Assembly: GCA_022508805.1 (NCBI GenBank)
Contig: JAFLUM010000006.1
Coordinates: forward strand, 1-64,000
Origin: Oscillospiraceae bacterium
GTDB lineage: Bacteria; Bacillota; Clostridia; Oscillospirales; Acutalibacteraceae
DNA length: 64,000 nucleotides
Direction of reading: 5' to 3'
Shown here piece by piece: positions 42,418 through 51,771 of this stretch. Position 1 is the first letter of the stretch. Every line of letters starts with the position of its first letter. Under the pieces are notes generated by a model. That model was given only the letters and a program-made list of their open reading frames with translations, was not told where the DNA came from and did not search any database. A program made the translations under genes and the position numbers.

Positions 42418-43727
42418 TATTCCACCCCCAAAATTTTTTGAAGCAGCTCTGCACCGCCTGAATTCAATACGATTTTTGTGTTCAAAGCGGTTTCAAGCTC
42501 CTCGACGGTCATATCGTCAAGAAATTTATTTTTGTGCTCGGTATGAGTTGTGTAATCGCTTATCATTGAATACGGCAATAACAGGCAGTCACCCAGTTCG
42601 GTATTCTTTAGTTGCTCATAAATGTCGCCGCCCGTGATAAGTCCCGATACGGTGACAGTCTCACCGAAAAAGTTGTTGATTATTCTTTTGACTTGAACTT
42701 TTACTCCGTATTTTTGCTCCGCTTTTTTGCAAAGCGCAGATATATAAGGATAAACGTCCGTGCCTGTAGCGAGCGTTACGAATTTGTTTACGGGCGTACT
42801 GTTATTCTGCTCTAATTCACACTCGAATTCGTCACAGAAGGAGCGCACCAGTCCCACTCCGTTGGCGATTTGAGGATATCCGTCATAATAATCGGCATCG
42901 GGCAGCTCTCTGCCTGCTTTTATGAAAAATTCGTCGGCAGGGTAAACGAGACCTACGCCGTACTTTTCACGAAAGCGTGAGGAATACTCCTCAATAATGT
43001 CTATGACCTCGCCTGCCGTTTTACTGTTGTACGGCTCGATTTCGGAAAGTCCCTCACGGAATTTTGTAAGTCCCACGGGAACAGCCGCAATACTTTGAAC
43101 CGACGGATAAAGGGCGGAAAGCTCTTCAATGCTTCGTCTAAGCTCATAGCCATCGTTGATACCGGGACAAAGTACAAGCTGTGTGTTCATCCCGATACCA
43201 GCATCTGCAAGGCGTTTAATTATCTCAAGTGATTTGCCCGCATTCTTATTTTTCATCATCTGCACGCGCAGCTCGGGGTTCATTGTGTGAACGGAGATAT
43301 TTATGGGGCTTATGCGCATTGAGATGATACGCTCGATTTCGTGCTCGGTGATATTGGTGAGCGTGATGTAATTACCGAAAAGGAATGAAAGCCGTGAATC
43401 GTCATCTTTAAAATACAGGCTTTCACGAAGTCCCTTTGGAAGCTGGTCAATAAAGCAGAATATGCACTTGTTCTTGCAGTGCTGCTGCTTGTCCATAAGG
43501 TAAGTTTCGAATTCCAGACCGCAGTTTTTGCCGTTGGCTTTTATGCTCTTGCGTTTTCCGTCAGCGCATAAAAATTCGAGGGTAACGTCGCCGTCTGCCA
43601 TATAAAAGTCATAATCAAGCACATCCATTACTTCGTAACCGTCGATTTTTTCTAACAAATCGCCCGGTTTTATTCCGAAAAAACGGCATTTTGAAAAACG
43701 TTTAACGTTGCTAATCTTTACAGACAC
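42417..43727 (-). CDS. DUF512 family radical SAM-like protein with PDZ-like N-terminus
   Basis: 436 aa. The N-terminal 60 residues look like a PDZ domain (FGIKPGDLLEKIDGYEV), followed by a CKNKCIFCF cysteine motif (about residues 83-91; CxxxCxxC as in radical SAM enzymes) and the long DUF512 C-terminus with SGLITGGDIYEQL (about 355). The family is commonly next to der in Clostridia. Its reaction is not known to me. Co-transcribed with der. Confidence 0.87.
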   Translation of the reverse strand: MSVKISNVKRFSKCRFFGIKPGDLLEKIDGYEVMDVLDYDFYMADGDVTLEFLCADGKRKSIKANGKNCGLEFETYLMDKQQHCKNKCIFCFIDQLPKGLRESLYFKDDDSRLSFLFGNYITLTNITEHEIERIISMRISPINISVHTMNPELRVQMMKNKNAGKSLEIIKRLADAGIGMNTQLVLCPGINDGYELRRSIEELSALYPSVQSIAAVPVGLTKFREGLSEIEPYNSKTAGEVIDIIEEYSSRFREKYGVGLVYPADEFFIKAGRELPDADYYDGYPQIANGVGLVRSFCDEFECELEQNNSTPVNKFVTLATGTDVYPYISALCKKAEQKYGVKVQVKRIINNFFGETVTVSGLITGGDIYEQLKNTELGDCLLLPYSMISDYTTHTEHKNKFLDDMTVEELETALNTKIVLNSGGAELLQKILGVE

Positions 43728-43758
43728 GGTTTACCCCACCCCAATTTCAAGCAAGACT

Positions 43759-43792
43759 AAAAGGCGGGGAAGAACAAACCTCTCCGCCTTTT
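43759..43792 (-). terminator. Terminator of DUF177-rpmF
   Basis: AAAAGGCGGGGA/TCTCCGCCTTTT with one mismatch and a 10-base loop. On the minus strand TTTTAG ends the stem; lies between rpmF and the DUF512 gene. Confidence 0.75.
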
Positions 43793-43808
43793 TTCACTAA
43801 AAGAAAAA

Positions 43809-43994
43809 TTAAGCCTCTTTAACGGTAATGACCTGTCTGCCCTTGTACTGTCCGCACTCACCGCAAACTCTGTGAGGTCTTTTATATGCGCCGCAGCTAG
43901 GACATTTAACAAGCTCGGGAGCTGTCATCTTCCACACGTTTGAGCGTCTTTTATCTCTTCTTGCTTTTGATACTCTTCTCTTCGGTACTGCCAT
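43809..43994 (-). CDS. rpmF: 50S ribosomal protein L32
   Basis: 61 aa. Typical start AVPKRRVSKARRDKRRS and a zinc ribbon with CPSC and CGEC. ATG 43994 has AAGGAGG 9 bases upstream; the three residues before it lack a site. It is preceded by DUF177, the standard pair for L32 in bacteria. Confidence 0.97.
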   Translation of the reverse strand: MAVPKRRVSKARRDKRRSNVWKMTAPELVKCPSCGAYKRPHRVCGECGQYKGRQVITVKEA

Positions 43995-44039
43995 TTTCAG
44001 CACCTCCTTATCGGATTTTTATTATAAAAATAATTTAAG

Positions 44040-44531
44040 CTAATCAAAGGACAGACCGGAAAGTGCTGCCCAGCGTGGGTCAACGGGTTTTGTACAGTCG
44101 CACGCGCCCTCGTTAAGATTTTTTCCGCACTGCGGGCAAAGTCCCTTGCAGTCCTCACGGCACAGAAGCCTCGTAGGAAGCGAAAAAATAATGTCCTCGC
44201 AAATAAGTGCAGATAAATCCAATTCGGAATTTTCGACCACAATATAGTCGCCGTTATCCTCATTATTAAGTCTGTCGGTAAGTAAATGGCTTACCGTGAC
44301 ACTGAAATTCCGCTTAAAATCTTCGGCACAACGGCCGCAGATGAACGACGCAGTAAACTGTGCCTTGCCTGAAAGCGACACAACTCCCGCAGAGTTTTTT
44401 ATGATCCCCTTAAAGGATACGGGAGTCGTAAGCCGAAAATCGTCGGCAAGCGAATAATCCGGCTCAAAAGAAAAATCAATATCCTTTGAAGCGCCGTCGT
44501 TATTAAATATCTGTTCAAGCCTTATTTGCAT
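44040..44531 (-). CDS. DUF177 (YceD) family protein
   Basis: 163 aa. The family member next to rpmF; YceD homologues affect 23S rRNA or ribosome maturation in some organisms. CGRCAEDF (about residues 70-77) and two late cysteine pairs (CREDC, CPQC) could bind metal. The promoter at 44547 leaves a leader of only about 10 bases, with GAGG at its 5' end. Confidence 0.88.
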   Translation of the reverse strand: MQIRLEQIFNNDGASKDIDFSFEPDYSLADDFRLTTPVSFKGIIKNSAGVVSLSGKAQFTASFICGRCAEDFKRNFSVTVSHLLTDRLNNEDNGDYIVVENSELDLSALICEDIIFSLPTRLLCREDCKGLCPQCGKNLNEGACDCTKPVDPRWAALSGLSFD

Positions 44532-44546
44532 TAGACGACCTCACAT

Positions 44547-44575
44547 ATTATATATGCATATTTTATTTTTGTCAA
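44547..44575 (-). promoter_or_regulatory. Promoter of DUF177-rpmF
   Basis: Minus strand TTGACA (44575-44570), 17 bases, TATAAT (44552-44547): a perfect consensus. The -10 ends only 15 bases before the ATG. Confidence 0.85.
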
Positions 44576-44597
44576 CAAAAATTGTAAATTATTTTGA

Positions 44598-44631
44598 CTT
44601 TGCGGCGAAAACGGCCGCCGCCACAAAGACG
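44598..44631 (-). terminator. GC-rich imperfect hairpin, possible terminator
   Basis: Arms CTTTG-GGCG and CGCC-CAAAG with bulges lie 30 bases after the stop of the P-loop gene. There is no clear T-run, so this is only a possible end for the pgi/P-loop transcript. Otherwise the gap holds only the DUF177 promoter. Confidence 0.3.
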
Positions 44632-44660
44632 GCAGCCGATAATCCATAATAACAAGAGGT

Positions 44661-45083
44661 TTAGTTCAGCTTTTCGCAGAACGCAAACATTGATTCGGGA
44701 AGCTCCTCGAGATCGGTTGAAACCGTAAAGGTAAAGTGTGTGTCGGAAATTTTTGAAAGTTCGTCGATCTTCTTAAGGAAAGCTTCAAGAGCTGCGGGAG
44801 TTCTGTCGCCTGCAATTCTGAAGGTTGCATCCACAAAAATATCGGTAATGTCGTGGTCGCCCGCGCAAATTCCGCTTAAGAATCCGTAAAACGCATCATA
44901 ACCGGATATTGAAAAGGTGTCTGTTGCGACGAGTCTTGCACGATAGTTTACATCGTATGTAAGCTTTGTCTCTTTTTCAACGCATACTACGTTTCCGTTT
45001 GAGCTGTGAACAGCGCTGTTCACCTTCTCAACAAGCACCTTAGTTTTTCCTGTTCCTTTGTGTCCGATAATAAGAGATACCAT
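44661..45083 (-). CDS. Small P-loop protein of unknown function
   Basis: 140 aa. A clear Walker A GHKGTGKTK at residues 7-15, then alternating beta and alpha segments; IFVDATFRIAGD (about residue 82-93) could be a Walker B-like strand. Too small for a full AAA+ or kinase I can name. AGGAGG lies 8 bases before the ATG. It follows pgi by 52 bases and probably shares its transcript. I do not recognise it; nucleotide binding is likely. Confidence 0.72.
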   Translation of the reverse strand: MVSLIIGHKGTGKTKVLVEKVNSAVHSSNGNVVCVEKETKLTYDVNYRARLVATDTFSISGYDAFYGFLSGICAGDHDITDIFVDATFRIAGDRTPAALEAFLKKIDELSKISDTHFTFTVSTDLEELPESMFAFCEKLN

Positions 45084-45135
45084 TATTATCTCCTCCTGTT
45101 TATTTTATATCCGCATGACTGCGGTAATTTCCTGT

Positions 45136-46473
45136 TTATTTAAGTCTTGCAAGAAGCGCTGCCTGCTGCTCCTCGTAGCCCGGCTTGCCGAGAAGCGCAA
45201 ACATATTTTTCTTATAGCTTTCAACACCCGGCTGGTCAAAGGGATTTACACCGAGAATGTAACCCGATACAGCGCATGCCTTTTCAAAGAAATATACAAG
45301 ATAACCGAAATTGTATTCGTCCATCTGTGACATTTCAATGCAGATATTGGGGACTCCGCCGTCAACATGGGCTAAAAGTGTGCCTTCATAAGCCTTGCGG
45401 TTAACAAAATCCATCGTCTTGCCTGCAAGGAAATTGAGCCCGTCGGCATTGACGCTGTCCTCACGAATTACGACCTGTCTTTTGGGATTTGTAAATACCA
45501 CAGAGGTCTCAAAAAGATGTCTTACACCGTCCTGAATGTATTGACCCATTGAGTGAAGGTCGGTGGAGCATACAACGCTTGCGGGGAAAATACCCTTGCC
45601 GTCTTTACCCTCGCTTTCACCGTAAAGCTGTTTGAACCACTCGTTCATCATTGTGAAATCAGGCTCATATGCTACCATCAGCTCAACGGCTTTGCCCTTT
45701 TTATAAAGGATATTGCGAAGGGCGGCGTATTTGTAGCAATCGTTATTCTCCATATCGCAAACGCTGTATTTTTCTCTCGCATCGGCGGCGCCTTGCATCA
45801 TTTTGTCAATGTCAATGCCTGCTGCAGCGATAGGAAGCAGTCCCACGGCTGTGAGTACGGAGTAACGTCCGCCCACGTCGTCGGGAACGACGAATGTCTC
45901 ATAGCCCTCTTTATCTGCAAGCTCTTTTAGAGTGCCGCGGGATTTGTCGGTAGTGACATAGATGCGTTTTGCCGCCTCTGCCTCACCGTATTTTTCAATA
46001 AGCAGCTCGCGGAAAATACGGAAAGCTATTGCAGGCTCGGTAGTGGTTCCGGATTTTGAAATGACGTTTACCGAAAAATCAACGTCTTTTACAAGTTCAA
46101 CAAGCTCGCTGAGCGCATTGCCGCTGATGCTGTTGCCGCTGAAATAAATATTGGGCGTATTCTTTTTAACAAGATTATAATTTTGGGATTTTACAAATTC
46201 GATAGCCGCTCTCGCACCTAAGTACGAGCCGCCGATGCCGATAACGATAAGTGCTGCCGAGTCGCTTTTTATTTTCTCTGCCGCTTTTTTGATTCTCTCA
46301 AATTCCTCTTTGTCGTAATTAACGGGAAGATCTACCCAACCCAAGAAATCGTTGCCCTTGCCGCTTTTTTCGGCAATTTGCATATGTGCATTCTCGACGG
46401 CAGGCACGATCGCCTTTAATTCTTCGTCACTAATAAATTCTTTTACGTATTTATCGTTAAGCCTTAAAGCCAT
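45136..46473 (-). CDS. pgi: Glucose-6-phosphate isomerase
   Basis: 445 aa, the short bacterial type. It interconverts glucose-6-phosphate and fructose-6-phosphate. Family segments: [16 protein letters not shown] (about residues 78-93), [15 protein letters not shown] (about 138-152), [13 protein letters not shown] (about 200) and the catalytic Glu in [23 protein letters not shown] lies 10 bases before the ATG, and a promoter lies at 46512. Confidence 0.96.
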   Translation of the reverse strand: MALRLNDKYVKEFISDEELKAIVPAVENAHMQIAEKSGKGNDFLGWVDLPVNYDKEEFERIKKAAEKIKSDSAALIVIGIGGSYLGARAAIEFVKSQNYNLVKKNTPNIYFSGNSISGNALSELVELVKDVDFSVNVISKSGTTTEPAIAFRIFRELLIEKYGEAEAAKRIYVTTDKSRGTLKELADKEGYETFVVPDDVGGRYSVLTAVGLLPIAAAGIDIDKMMQGAADAREKYSVCDMENNDCYKYAALRNILYKKGKAVELMVAYEPDFTMMNEWFKQLYGESEGKDGKGIFPASVVCSTDLHSMGQYIQDGVRHLFETSVVFTNPKRQVVIREDSVNADGLNFLAGKTMDFVNRKAYEGTLLAHVDGGVPNICIEMSQMDEYNFGYLVYFFEKACAVSGYILGVNPFDQPGVESYKKNMFALLGKPGYEEQQAALLARLK

Positions 46474-46511
46474 ATTTTATTTATCCTCACTTTGACACCT
46501 TATTTGAATAT

Positions 46512-46540
46512 ATTTTACCCTAATTCCTGTTCTTTTTCAA
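46512..46540 (-). promoter_or_regulatory. Promoter of pgi
   Basis: Minus strand TTGAAA (46540-46535), 17 bases, TAAAAT (46517-46512), about 38 bases before the ATG. Confidence 0.7.
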
Positions 46541-46559
46541 TACATATTTGCCATTTTTA

Positions 46560-47714
46560 TTATTTTTTTGCAAAGGTTGACCACAGAGCGGAGAACACGA
46601 AGAAGAGTCCGCGGCGTTCTACTGCGTTTTCACTGATGATGGGACACGACGCTATCTCCTCGCCGTCCGCCTCAAAATAGACGGTGCCAAGCTTTTGTCC
46701 TTTTTCAACAGGCGCTTCAACGTCGATACAGATATCCACACGCTGGGTGATATTTTCCTCGGCCCCCTTTTTAATAAGCACATTATCGGTGGGTTTGACT
46801 ATGGGCATTATTGAATTTTGCACGCCGTAAAGAACTCCCACGTTAGTTATAAGCGAGGCATCCACCTGCGGTGTGTAGACCGCATAGTTTGCAAATCCCC
46901 AGTTCAAGAGCTTTTTGGCATCCTCAAAGCGTTCCGTGCTGTCGGTACTGCCGAGAACCACCGCCACGAGCTCCATACCGTCTCTTTGAGCCGTAGCACT
47001 CACGCAGTAACCTGCTTTTGAGGTCGTTCCCGTTTTAAGTCCTGTTGTGCCCTCATAAAAACGAACAAGTCGGTTGGTATTTACAAGCTCCGTTGCGCCG
47101 TCACGCAGTGAATCCATCCATATGGTGGTGTATTCGACTATTTGCCCGTGTTTCATAAGTTCACAGCTCATTATGGCAATATCACGGGCGCTGGAGTAAT
47201 GATTTTCCGTCGTATCGTCGAGTCCCGAACAGTTTTCAAAATTTGTGTTTACCATTCCAAGCTCTTTAGCGCGTTCATTCATCATAACAACAAAGGAAGC
47301 CTCGTTACCTGCTATATACTCTCCGAGGGCGGTGCAGGCATCGTTGGCACTGGCGACGGCAGTTGCTTTTATAAGCTCATGGACAGTCATCTGCTCACCC
47401 TCCTTGAGCCATATCTGCGAACCGCCCTTTGACGAGGCGTTTTTGCTGGCGGTAACGGTATCCTCTAAAGCTATCTTGCCGCTGTCAAGCGCCTCCATAA
47501 CGAGCAAAAGAGTCATAACTTTTGTTATGGATGCGGGCGGCAGCTTTTCATCGGGATTTTTTGAAAGCAGCACCTTACCTGTGGACATTTCCATAAGTAT
47601 TGCCGATGTGGCAGAAAGGCCCTCGGTAACGGTATCGCCTTCCTCGGCGAATGCGGATACCGACAGGGGTATCATAATTAAAATGCAAAGCAAAACGGAT
47701 ATGATTTTTTTCAT
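46560..47714 (-). CDS. D-alanyl-D-alanine carboxypeptidase (PBP5/DacF type)
   Basis: About 384 aa, exported. A signal peptide (residues 1-23, ending AFA) precedes the penicillin-binding domain with SITK (Ser62, Lys65), SAN (122-124) and KTGTTS; the PBP5 C-terminal beta domain follows. It trims the terminal D-Ala of peptidoglycan stem peptides. ATG 47714 is chosen because GGGAGGG lies 7 bases upstream. The C-terminal hydrophobic GLFFVFSALWSTFAKK may anchor it to the membrane. Divergent from mtaB. Confidence 0.92.
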   Translation of the reverse strand: MKKIISVLLCILIMIPLSVSAFAEEGDTVTEGLSATSAILMEMSTGKVLLSKNPDEKLPPASITKVMTLLLVMEALDSGKIALEDTVTASKNASSKGGSQIWLKEGEQMTVHELIKATAVASANDACTALGEYIAGNEASFVVMMNERAKELGMVNTNFENCSGLDDTTENHYSSARDIAIMSCELMKHGQIVEYTTIWMDSLRDGATELVNTNRLVRFYEGTTGLKTGTTSKAGYCVSATAQRDGMELVAVVLGSTDSTERFEDAKKLLNWGFANYAVYTPQVDASLITNVGVLYGVQNSIMPIVKPTDNVLIKKGAEENITQRVDICIDVEAPVEKGQKLGTVYFEADGEEIASCPIISENAVERRGLFFVFSALWSTFAKK

Positions 47715-47802
47715 TTTCATCCCTCCCATAAAGATATATGAAAAAGATAAATAATTATATGAAAAAATTGAAAAGTATGATAGAATATTCATAGGTGAGG
47801 TT

Positions 47803-49101
47803 ATGAAAGTATTTTTTCACACGCTGGGTTGCAAAGTCAACCAGTACGAGTCGCAGGAAATGCGCGAACAGCTTAAAAAGAACGGTTATGAAATTACCGA
47901 GGACGAGTCGCAGGCGGATGTGTTTGTTATAAACTCCTGCACCGTCACGAGCGAAAGTGACCGCAAGACACGTCAATGTGTGCGTCATTACAAAAAAAAT
48001 CATCCTGAAAGTATAACTGTGCTTACCGGGTGTCTTCCGCAGTCCTTTCCCGATGCGGCAAAAGAGTTGAATGAAGCGGATATAGTCCTCGGCAACCGCA
48101 GTAACGGCAGGCTCACAGCTGCTCTTAACGAATATTTTATTTCGGGTCACAGAGTGCTTGGTCTGGCTCAGCATGAGAGCGGTGAGCCGCTTATTTCAAG
48201 CGGGATAAGCGATTTTGAGGAGCGCACAAGGGCGATAGTAAAAATTGAGGACGGCTGCGACCGTTTTTGCTCATACTGTATTATTCCGAAAGCGCGGGGA
48301 CGTGTACGCTCAAAGGATATTGAGGATATAAAGAACGAGGTCAATTTGCTCGCCGAAAACGGATACCGAGAAATAGTGCTTGTGGGCATAAATCTTTCGG
48401 CATACGGCAAGGGAAGTGACCTTGACCTTGCAGATGCTGTTTTTGCTACGGCGGAAAATGAAAAAATCGAGAGAGTTCGTTTAGGATCGCTTGAGCCCGA
48501 CCATTTGACAGACGGGTTACTCGAAAAACTGTCAAGGTGTGAAAAGCTCTGTCCGCAGTTCCATATTTCTCTGCAAAGCGGTTGCGACAGAGTGCTTAAA
48601 AAGATGAACAGGCATTATACGGCGGCAGAATACGCCGAGCTTGCCGAAAAGCTCCGTAAAAATTTCGATGACTGCTCACTGACAACGGATATTATGGTCG
48701 GTTTTCCGCAGGAGACTGAGGATGATTTTCTCGACACAGTGAATTTCGCCGAAAAAATCGGGTTTGAAAAGATACATATATTCCCCTATTCACGGCGCAG
48801 CGGCACTCCCGCCGACAAAATGGACGGTCAAATCGAAAAGTCGGTCAAAGCACGAAGAGCGGCGGAATTAGCGGATGCAGCCGAGAGAATTAGGCAGGAT
48901 TTCTTTAAAAATCAGATCGGCAAAACCGTATCTGTGCTTATAGAGGGCAAGCAGAAAAACGGAAAAGCGTTCGGCTATACGCCCAATTATACGCCTGTTC
49001 AAATTGACGGCAACGTAGATATCAGAATGATTGTAGATGTAAAAATCACCGATTTTGACAAGGAGTTTTGCATAGGACACATAAATGAAAGCCACCGCTG
49101 A
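47803..49101 (+). CDS. mtaB: tRNA t6A37 methylthiotransferase MtaB
   Basis: 432 aa. It adds a methylthio group to t6A37 of tRNAs. Two Fe-S clusters: the N-terminal MTTase domain with LGCKVNQYE, INSCTVT and TGCLPQ, and the radical SAM motif CDRFCSYCIIPKARG (about residue 151); a C-terminal TRAM-like segment (about 370-430). GCKVNQ and GCLPQ favour MtaB over MiaB and RimO. Strong GAGG before the ATG. Its stop codon lies in the loop of the terminator. Confidence 0.93.
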   Translation: MKVFFHTLGCKVNQYESQEMREQLKKNGYEITEDESQADVFVINSCTVTSESDRKTRQCVRHYKKNHPESITVLTGCLPQSFPDAAKELNEADIVLGNRSNGRLTAALNEYFISGHRVLGLAQHESGEPLISSGISDFEERTRAIVKIEDGCDRFCSYCIIPKARGRVRSKDIEDIKNEVNLLAENGYREIVLVGINLSAYGKGSDLDLADAVFATAENEKIERVRLGSLEPDHLTDGLLEKLSRCEKLCPQFHISLQSGCDRVLKKMNRHYTAAEYAELAEKLRKNFDDCSLTTDIMVGFPQETEDDFLDTVNFAEKIGFEKIHIFPYSRRSGTPADKMDGQIEKSVKARRAAELADAAERIRQDFFKNQIGKTVSVLIEGKQKNGKAFGYTPNYTPVQIDGNVDIRMIVDVKITDFDKEFCIGHINESHR

Positions 49102-49115
49102 ACGGTGGCTTTTTT
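49089..49115 (+). terminator. Terminator of mtaB overlapping its stop codon
   Basis: Stem AAGCCACCG/CGGTGGCTT with the TGA stop in the loop, followed by TTTTTTC. It also lies just past the convergent beta-mannosidase gene. Confidence 0.85.
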
Positions 49116-49119
49116 CGTA

Positions 49120-51591
49120 TTAGTTCACTGAGTACCAAAACCAGTTGGCAATGTTTTGCGGTTCGAGGGCGAATTTTAGGCGATATAGCTTTGCTTGAAG
49201 CTTAGATTTTTTAACGGGAATATCCGCAAGGGATTTTATGGTCACCTCGTCCGTTTTATACTCTTTGTCAGTTTTTACTGTTATGATTTTTTCCTCGTTC
49301 GGCAAAAGGTCAAAATAGTTATCGGAAAGCGGCGTTCTAAAGTCCTTAATATCCACCATCACGCTGCGGCAGAATACGGGTGACAGCAATTTTACGGTGA
49401 GAGTATTATTTTCGTATGTAACCGTCTTTTTAATTGTTCCGCCCTGCAAATTTAAATCACGGTCCGGAACAAAAATTTTGACACGCTCAGAAACAAGCTC
49501 GCCGTCAATATACATTTTTACGGAAAGGAATACATTTTTCCTGTTCGCATTGCCTATGGAATCACTTGCAAGCTCTACACTTGAAAGAGCTTTAAGCGTT
49601 TTTGTGATTTCTTTTTCATATACGGTTTTGCCGTCAAGGGTCGAAAGCCGGTATACTATCACGGCATTTTTATCCCCGCGTGTGTCATTTATGCCGAAAA
49701 TTTTGAAATCTCTTTTGCCGTCCTCGACTGATATACAAATCGGTTCAAAAAATTTGCGGGCATGATACTGCAAAGGCTTCCATTTGCCTGTGTAATCAAC
49801 GCTCGACCAGGACGGTGCCTGCCAGCAGTCGTTATACTGCCAGAAAAGTGAGCCGTTGCATCTGCCGCGGTTTCTGCGCCAATGCTCGGTGGCATCGGAT
49901 ATACATTCCTTTTGGATAAGTCCCGTGCAGTAGATCATATCCTCAAAACGCTGCGGCTCATAGAACTTTTCAAACAGATAGAAAAGCATTTTTCTGTTGC
50001 CTCCGCGGCATTTTTGATGAGCGTTGAACACCTCGGTATGAAGTCCCATATCCTTTTCTTCGGCAAAGGTTCGCACTGCATCCGTTGACGGCAGGGATTC
50101 AAGACCGAATTCACTGCAAAAGCGAGTCATTCGCTTGCGGTAATACTTAAGCGGCTTTTGACCGTGCCACACATTCCACATATGGGTATCGCCATAAGCG
50201 TCTCCCGTAACACACTTTCTGAATTCACTGCCTATGGGTGATGTGGGGATATATGGCGTATCTGGGTCGAGCTTTGCGGCAAGCTCCGCTAAAATTTCGT
50301 AGTAGAATTTTTTATACCACTGAACGATTTTTAAGGTCTCAGGCATATATGAAAACATAGTTTCTATCTCGTTGTTGCCGCACCACAGTGCCAAAGACGG
50401 GTGATGCTTTATGCGTTTGACGTTATATTCCGCCTCACGAAGAGCGTTTTCACGGAAATCGTCCTCATAGAACGGATACATAAGGCAGGCATACATAAAA
50501 TCCTGCCAAATAAGCAGACCTAATTCGTCACAACGCTCGTAAAAATAATCACTGCCGTAATAAGCTCCGCCCCAAATGCGAAGCATATTGAAATTGGCTT
50601 GAATGGCACTGTCAAGGTAATAATCAATTGTATCATTTGTGCAACGGCCGATTAGCGAATCGGGAATTATCCAGCTTGCTCCTTTAGCGAATATGGGTGT
50701 GCCGTTGAGATAAAAGCAGAAATTGCCGCCGAATTTATCGGCATTTCGGTCAAGTGTGATCGTACGCAGACCGATTTTTTTCGTAACCGTGCTACCGCCT
50801 GCTGAAGCGGTAACGGTATAAAGAGGCTGAGTCTCTTTACCCGACAGCTCTCTTGTCCACCAAAGCTCAGGATTTTCAATTGTTATACTGCTTTTATTTT
50901 CAAATGGAATCTCTGTTTTATCGGGGCAAATGACTGTGCCCGATACAGAGATTTCCCCGTCAACTACAGGGGTTATTTCAAGAGTTACGACACCGTTTTC
51001 GTGGATTTGGCGTATTTCGATATCCGTGAGTCTCTCATTAAAGCAAAGAACGGAAATATCCCCGATTATACCCGAAAGAGGTATTGAGGGACCCCAGTCC
51101 CAGCCGAAATGACAGGCAGGCTTGCGGATATAGGCAATGCCGTCCGTACCGTTAAAGTTTTTCGGCAAAGGTTTTTCCTTTTGCAGTCTCTCCGCATACT
51201 CGACAGGAGGGTCAAAAGTGATTTTTACGGTATTTTCGCCCTCAACAACAAAGGATTTTATGTCGAATTCATATTTTATAAACGCATTTTCGCCTTTGCC
51301 CACGGATTTGCCGTTTACAAACACTTCACAGAGCGTATCAAGTGAATCGCAGGAAAGCAAAATATTTTTATTTTCCATATTTTCGGCGGTCAAAGTGAAT
51401 TTTCTTTCATAGGACCACTTTTCTTTGCCAATCCATTGGACGTCCTTTTCGTTAGTGCCGTAATACGGGTCTTTGATAACTCCTGCCGTCAAAAGCTGAG
51501 TGTAATTATCGGACGGGACACTGACGGTATACTGCTCCCCCGTTTGTTCCCTTATCATTATCCATTCGCCGTTGAGAAGATATTTTTGCAT
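49120..51591 (-). CDS. Beta-mannosidase, glycoside hydrolase family 2
   Basis: About 823 aa. It releases terminal beta-mannose, probably from mannan or N-glycan oligosaccharides inside the cell, as there is no signal peptide. The GH2 sandwich (about 1-180) and Ig-like domain are followed by the barrel with acid/base Glu in LWCGNNE (about residue 405) and nucleophile Glu in CSEFG (about 492). SFNMLRIWGGAYYGSD-like text (NMLRIWGGAYYGSD, about 335) is typical of beta-mannosidases. ATG 51591 has GGGGGAG 5 bases upstream. Monocistronic, with its own promoter. Confidence 0.92.
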   Translation of the reverse strand: MQKYLLNGEWIMIREQTGEQYTVSVPSDNYTQLLTAGVIKDPYYGTNEKDVQWIGKEKWSYERKFTLTAENMENKNILLSCDSLDTLCEVFVNGKSVGKGENAFIKYEFDIKSFVVEGENTVKITFDPPVEYAERLQKEKPLPKNFNGTDGIAYIRKPACHFGWDWGPSIPLSGIIGDISVLCFNERLTDIEIRQIHENGVVTLEITPVVDGEISVSGTVICPDKTEIPFENKSSITIENPELWWTRELSGKETQPLYTVTASAGGSTVTKKIGLRTITLDRNADKFGGNFCFYLNGTPIFAKGASWIIPDSLIGRCTNDTIDYYLDSAIQANFNMLRIWGGAYYGSDYFYERCDELGLLIWQDFMYACLMYPFYEDDFRENALREAEYNVKRIKHHPSLALWCGNNEIETMFSYMPETLKIVQWYKKFYYEILAELAAKLDPDTPYIPTSPIGSEFRKCVTGDAYGDTHMWNVWHGQKPLKYYRKRMTRFCSEFGLESLPSTDAVRTFAEEKDMGLHTEVFNAHQKCRGGNRKMLFYLFEKFYEPQRFEDMIYCTGLIQKECISDATEHWRRNRGRCNGSLFWQYNDCWQAPSWSSVDYTGKWKPLQYHARKFFEPICISVEDGKRDFKIFGINDTRGDKNAVIVYRLSTLDGKTVYEKEITKTLKALSSVELASDSIGNANRKNVFLSVKMYIDGELVSERVKIFVPDRDLNLQGGTIKKTVTYENNTLTVKLLSPVFCRSVMVDIKDFRTPLSDNYFDLLPNEEKIITVKTDKEYKTDEVTIKSLADIPVKKSKLQAKLYRLKFALEPQNIANWFWYSVN

Positions 51592-51612
51592 AGCAACTCC
51601 CCCTTTTATTGC

Positions 51613-51641
51613 AGTATAACAGATTATGGAGAATTTTTCCA
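51613..51641 (-). promoter_or_regulatory. Promoter of the beta-mannosidase gene
   Basis: Minus strand TGGAAA (51641-51636), 17 bases, TATACT (51618-51613), 21 bases before the ATG. Confidence 0.55.
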
Positions 51642-51651
51642 TACAGTTTAA

Positions 51652-51683
51652 CAAAAAAACGGATATTCAAAGCGAATATCCGT
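51652..51683 (-). terminator. Terminator of the iscS-iscU-nadA-mnmA unit
   Basis: Stem ACGGATATTC/GAATATCCGT (51659-51668, 51674-51683) with a 5-base loop, followed on the minus strand by TTTTTTTG. Confidence 0.85.
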
Positions 51684-51689
51684 AATCTG

Positions 51690-51767
51690 TTATAATATTA
51701 TTTTTACCGTGATAAGTAAAAGAGCAATGGCGATTAAAATAAGCGAATATTTATTTTTGATTTCCAT
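51690..51767 (-). CDS. Possible 25-residue membrane peptide
   Basis: From ATG 51767 a 25-residue frame reads a short charged head (MEIKNKYS) and a hydrophobic helix LILIAIALLLITVKIIL. It starts 4 bases after the mnmA stop and ends 6 bases before the terminator stem, so it lies inside the transcript. There is no good Shine-Dalgarno site, so expression would need coupling to mnmA. Tail-membrane peptides of this sort are real in some operons, but this one is unproven. Confidence 0.35.
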   Translation of the reverse strand: MEIKNKYSLILIAIALLLITVKIIL

Positions 51768-51771
51768 AAAC

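Noticed and set aside
47715-47802. Promoters in the dacF-like/mtaB divergent gap
   Set aside because: The gap is AT-rich, with TTGAAA and TAGAAT only seven bases apart; no pair with proper spacing was convincing enough to list.
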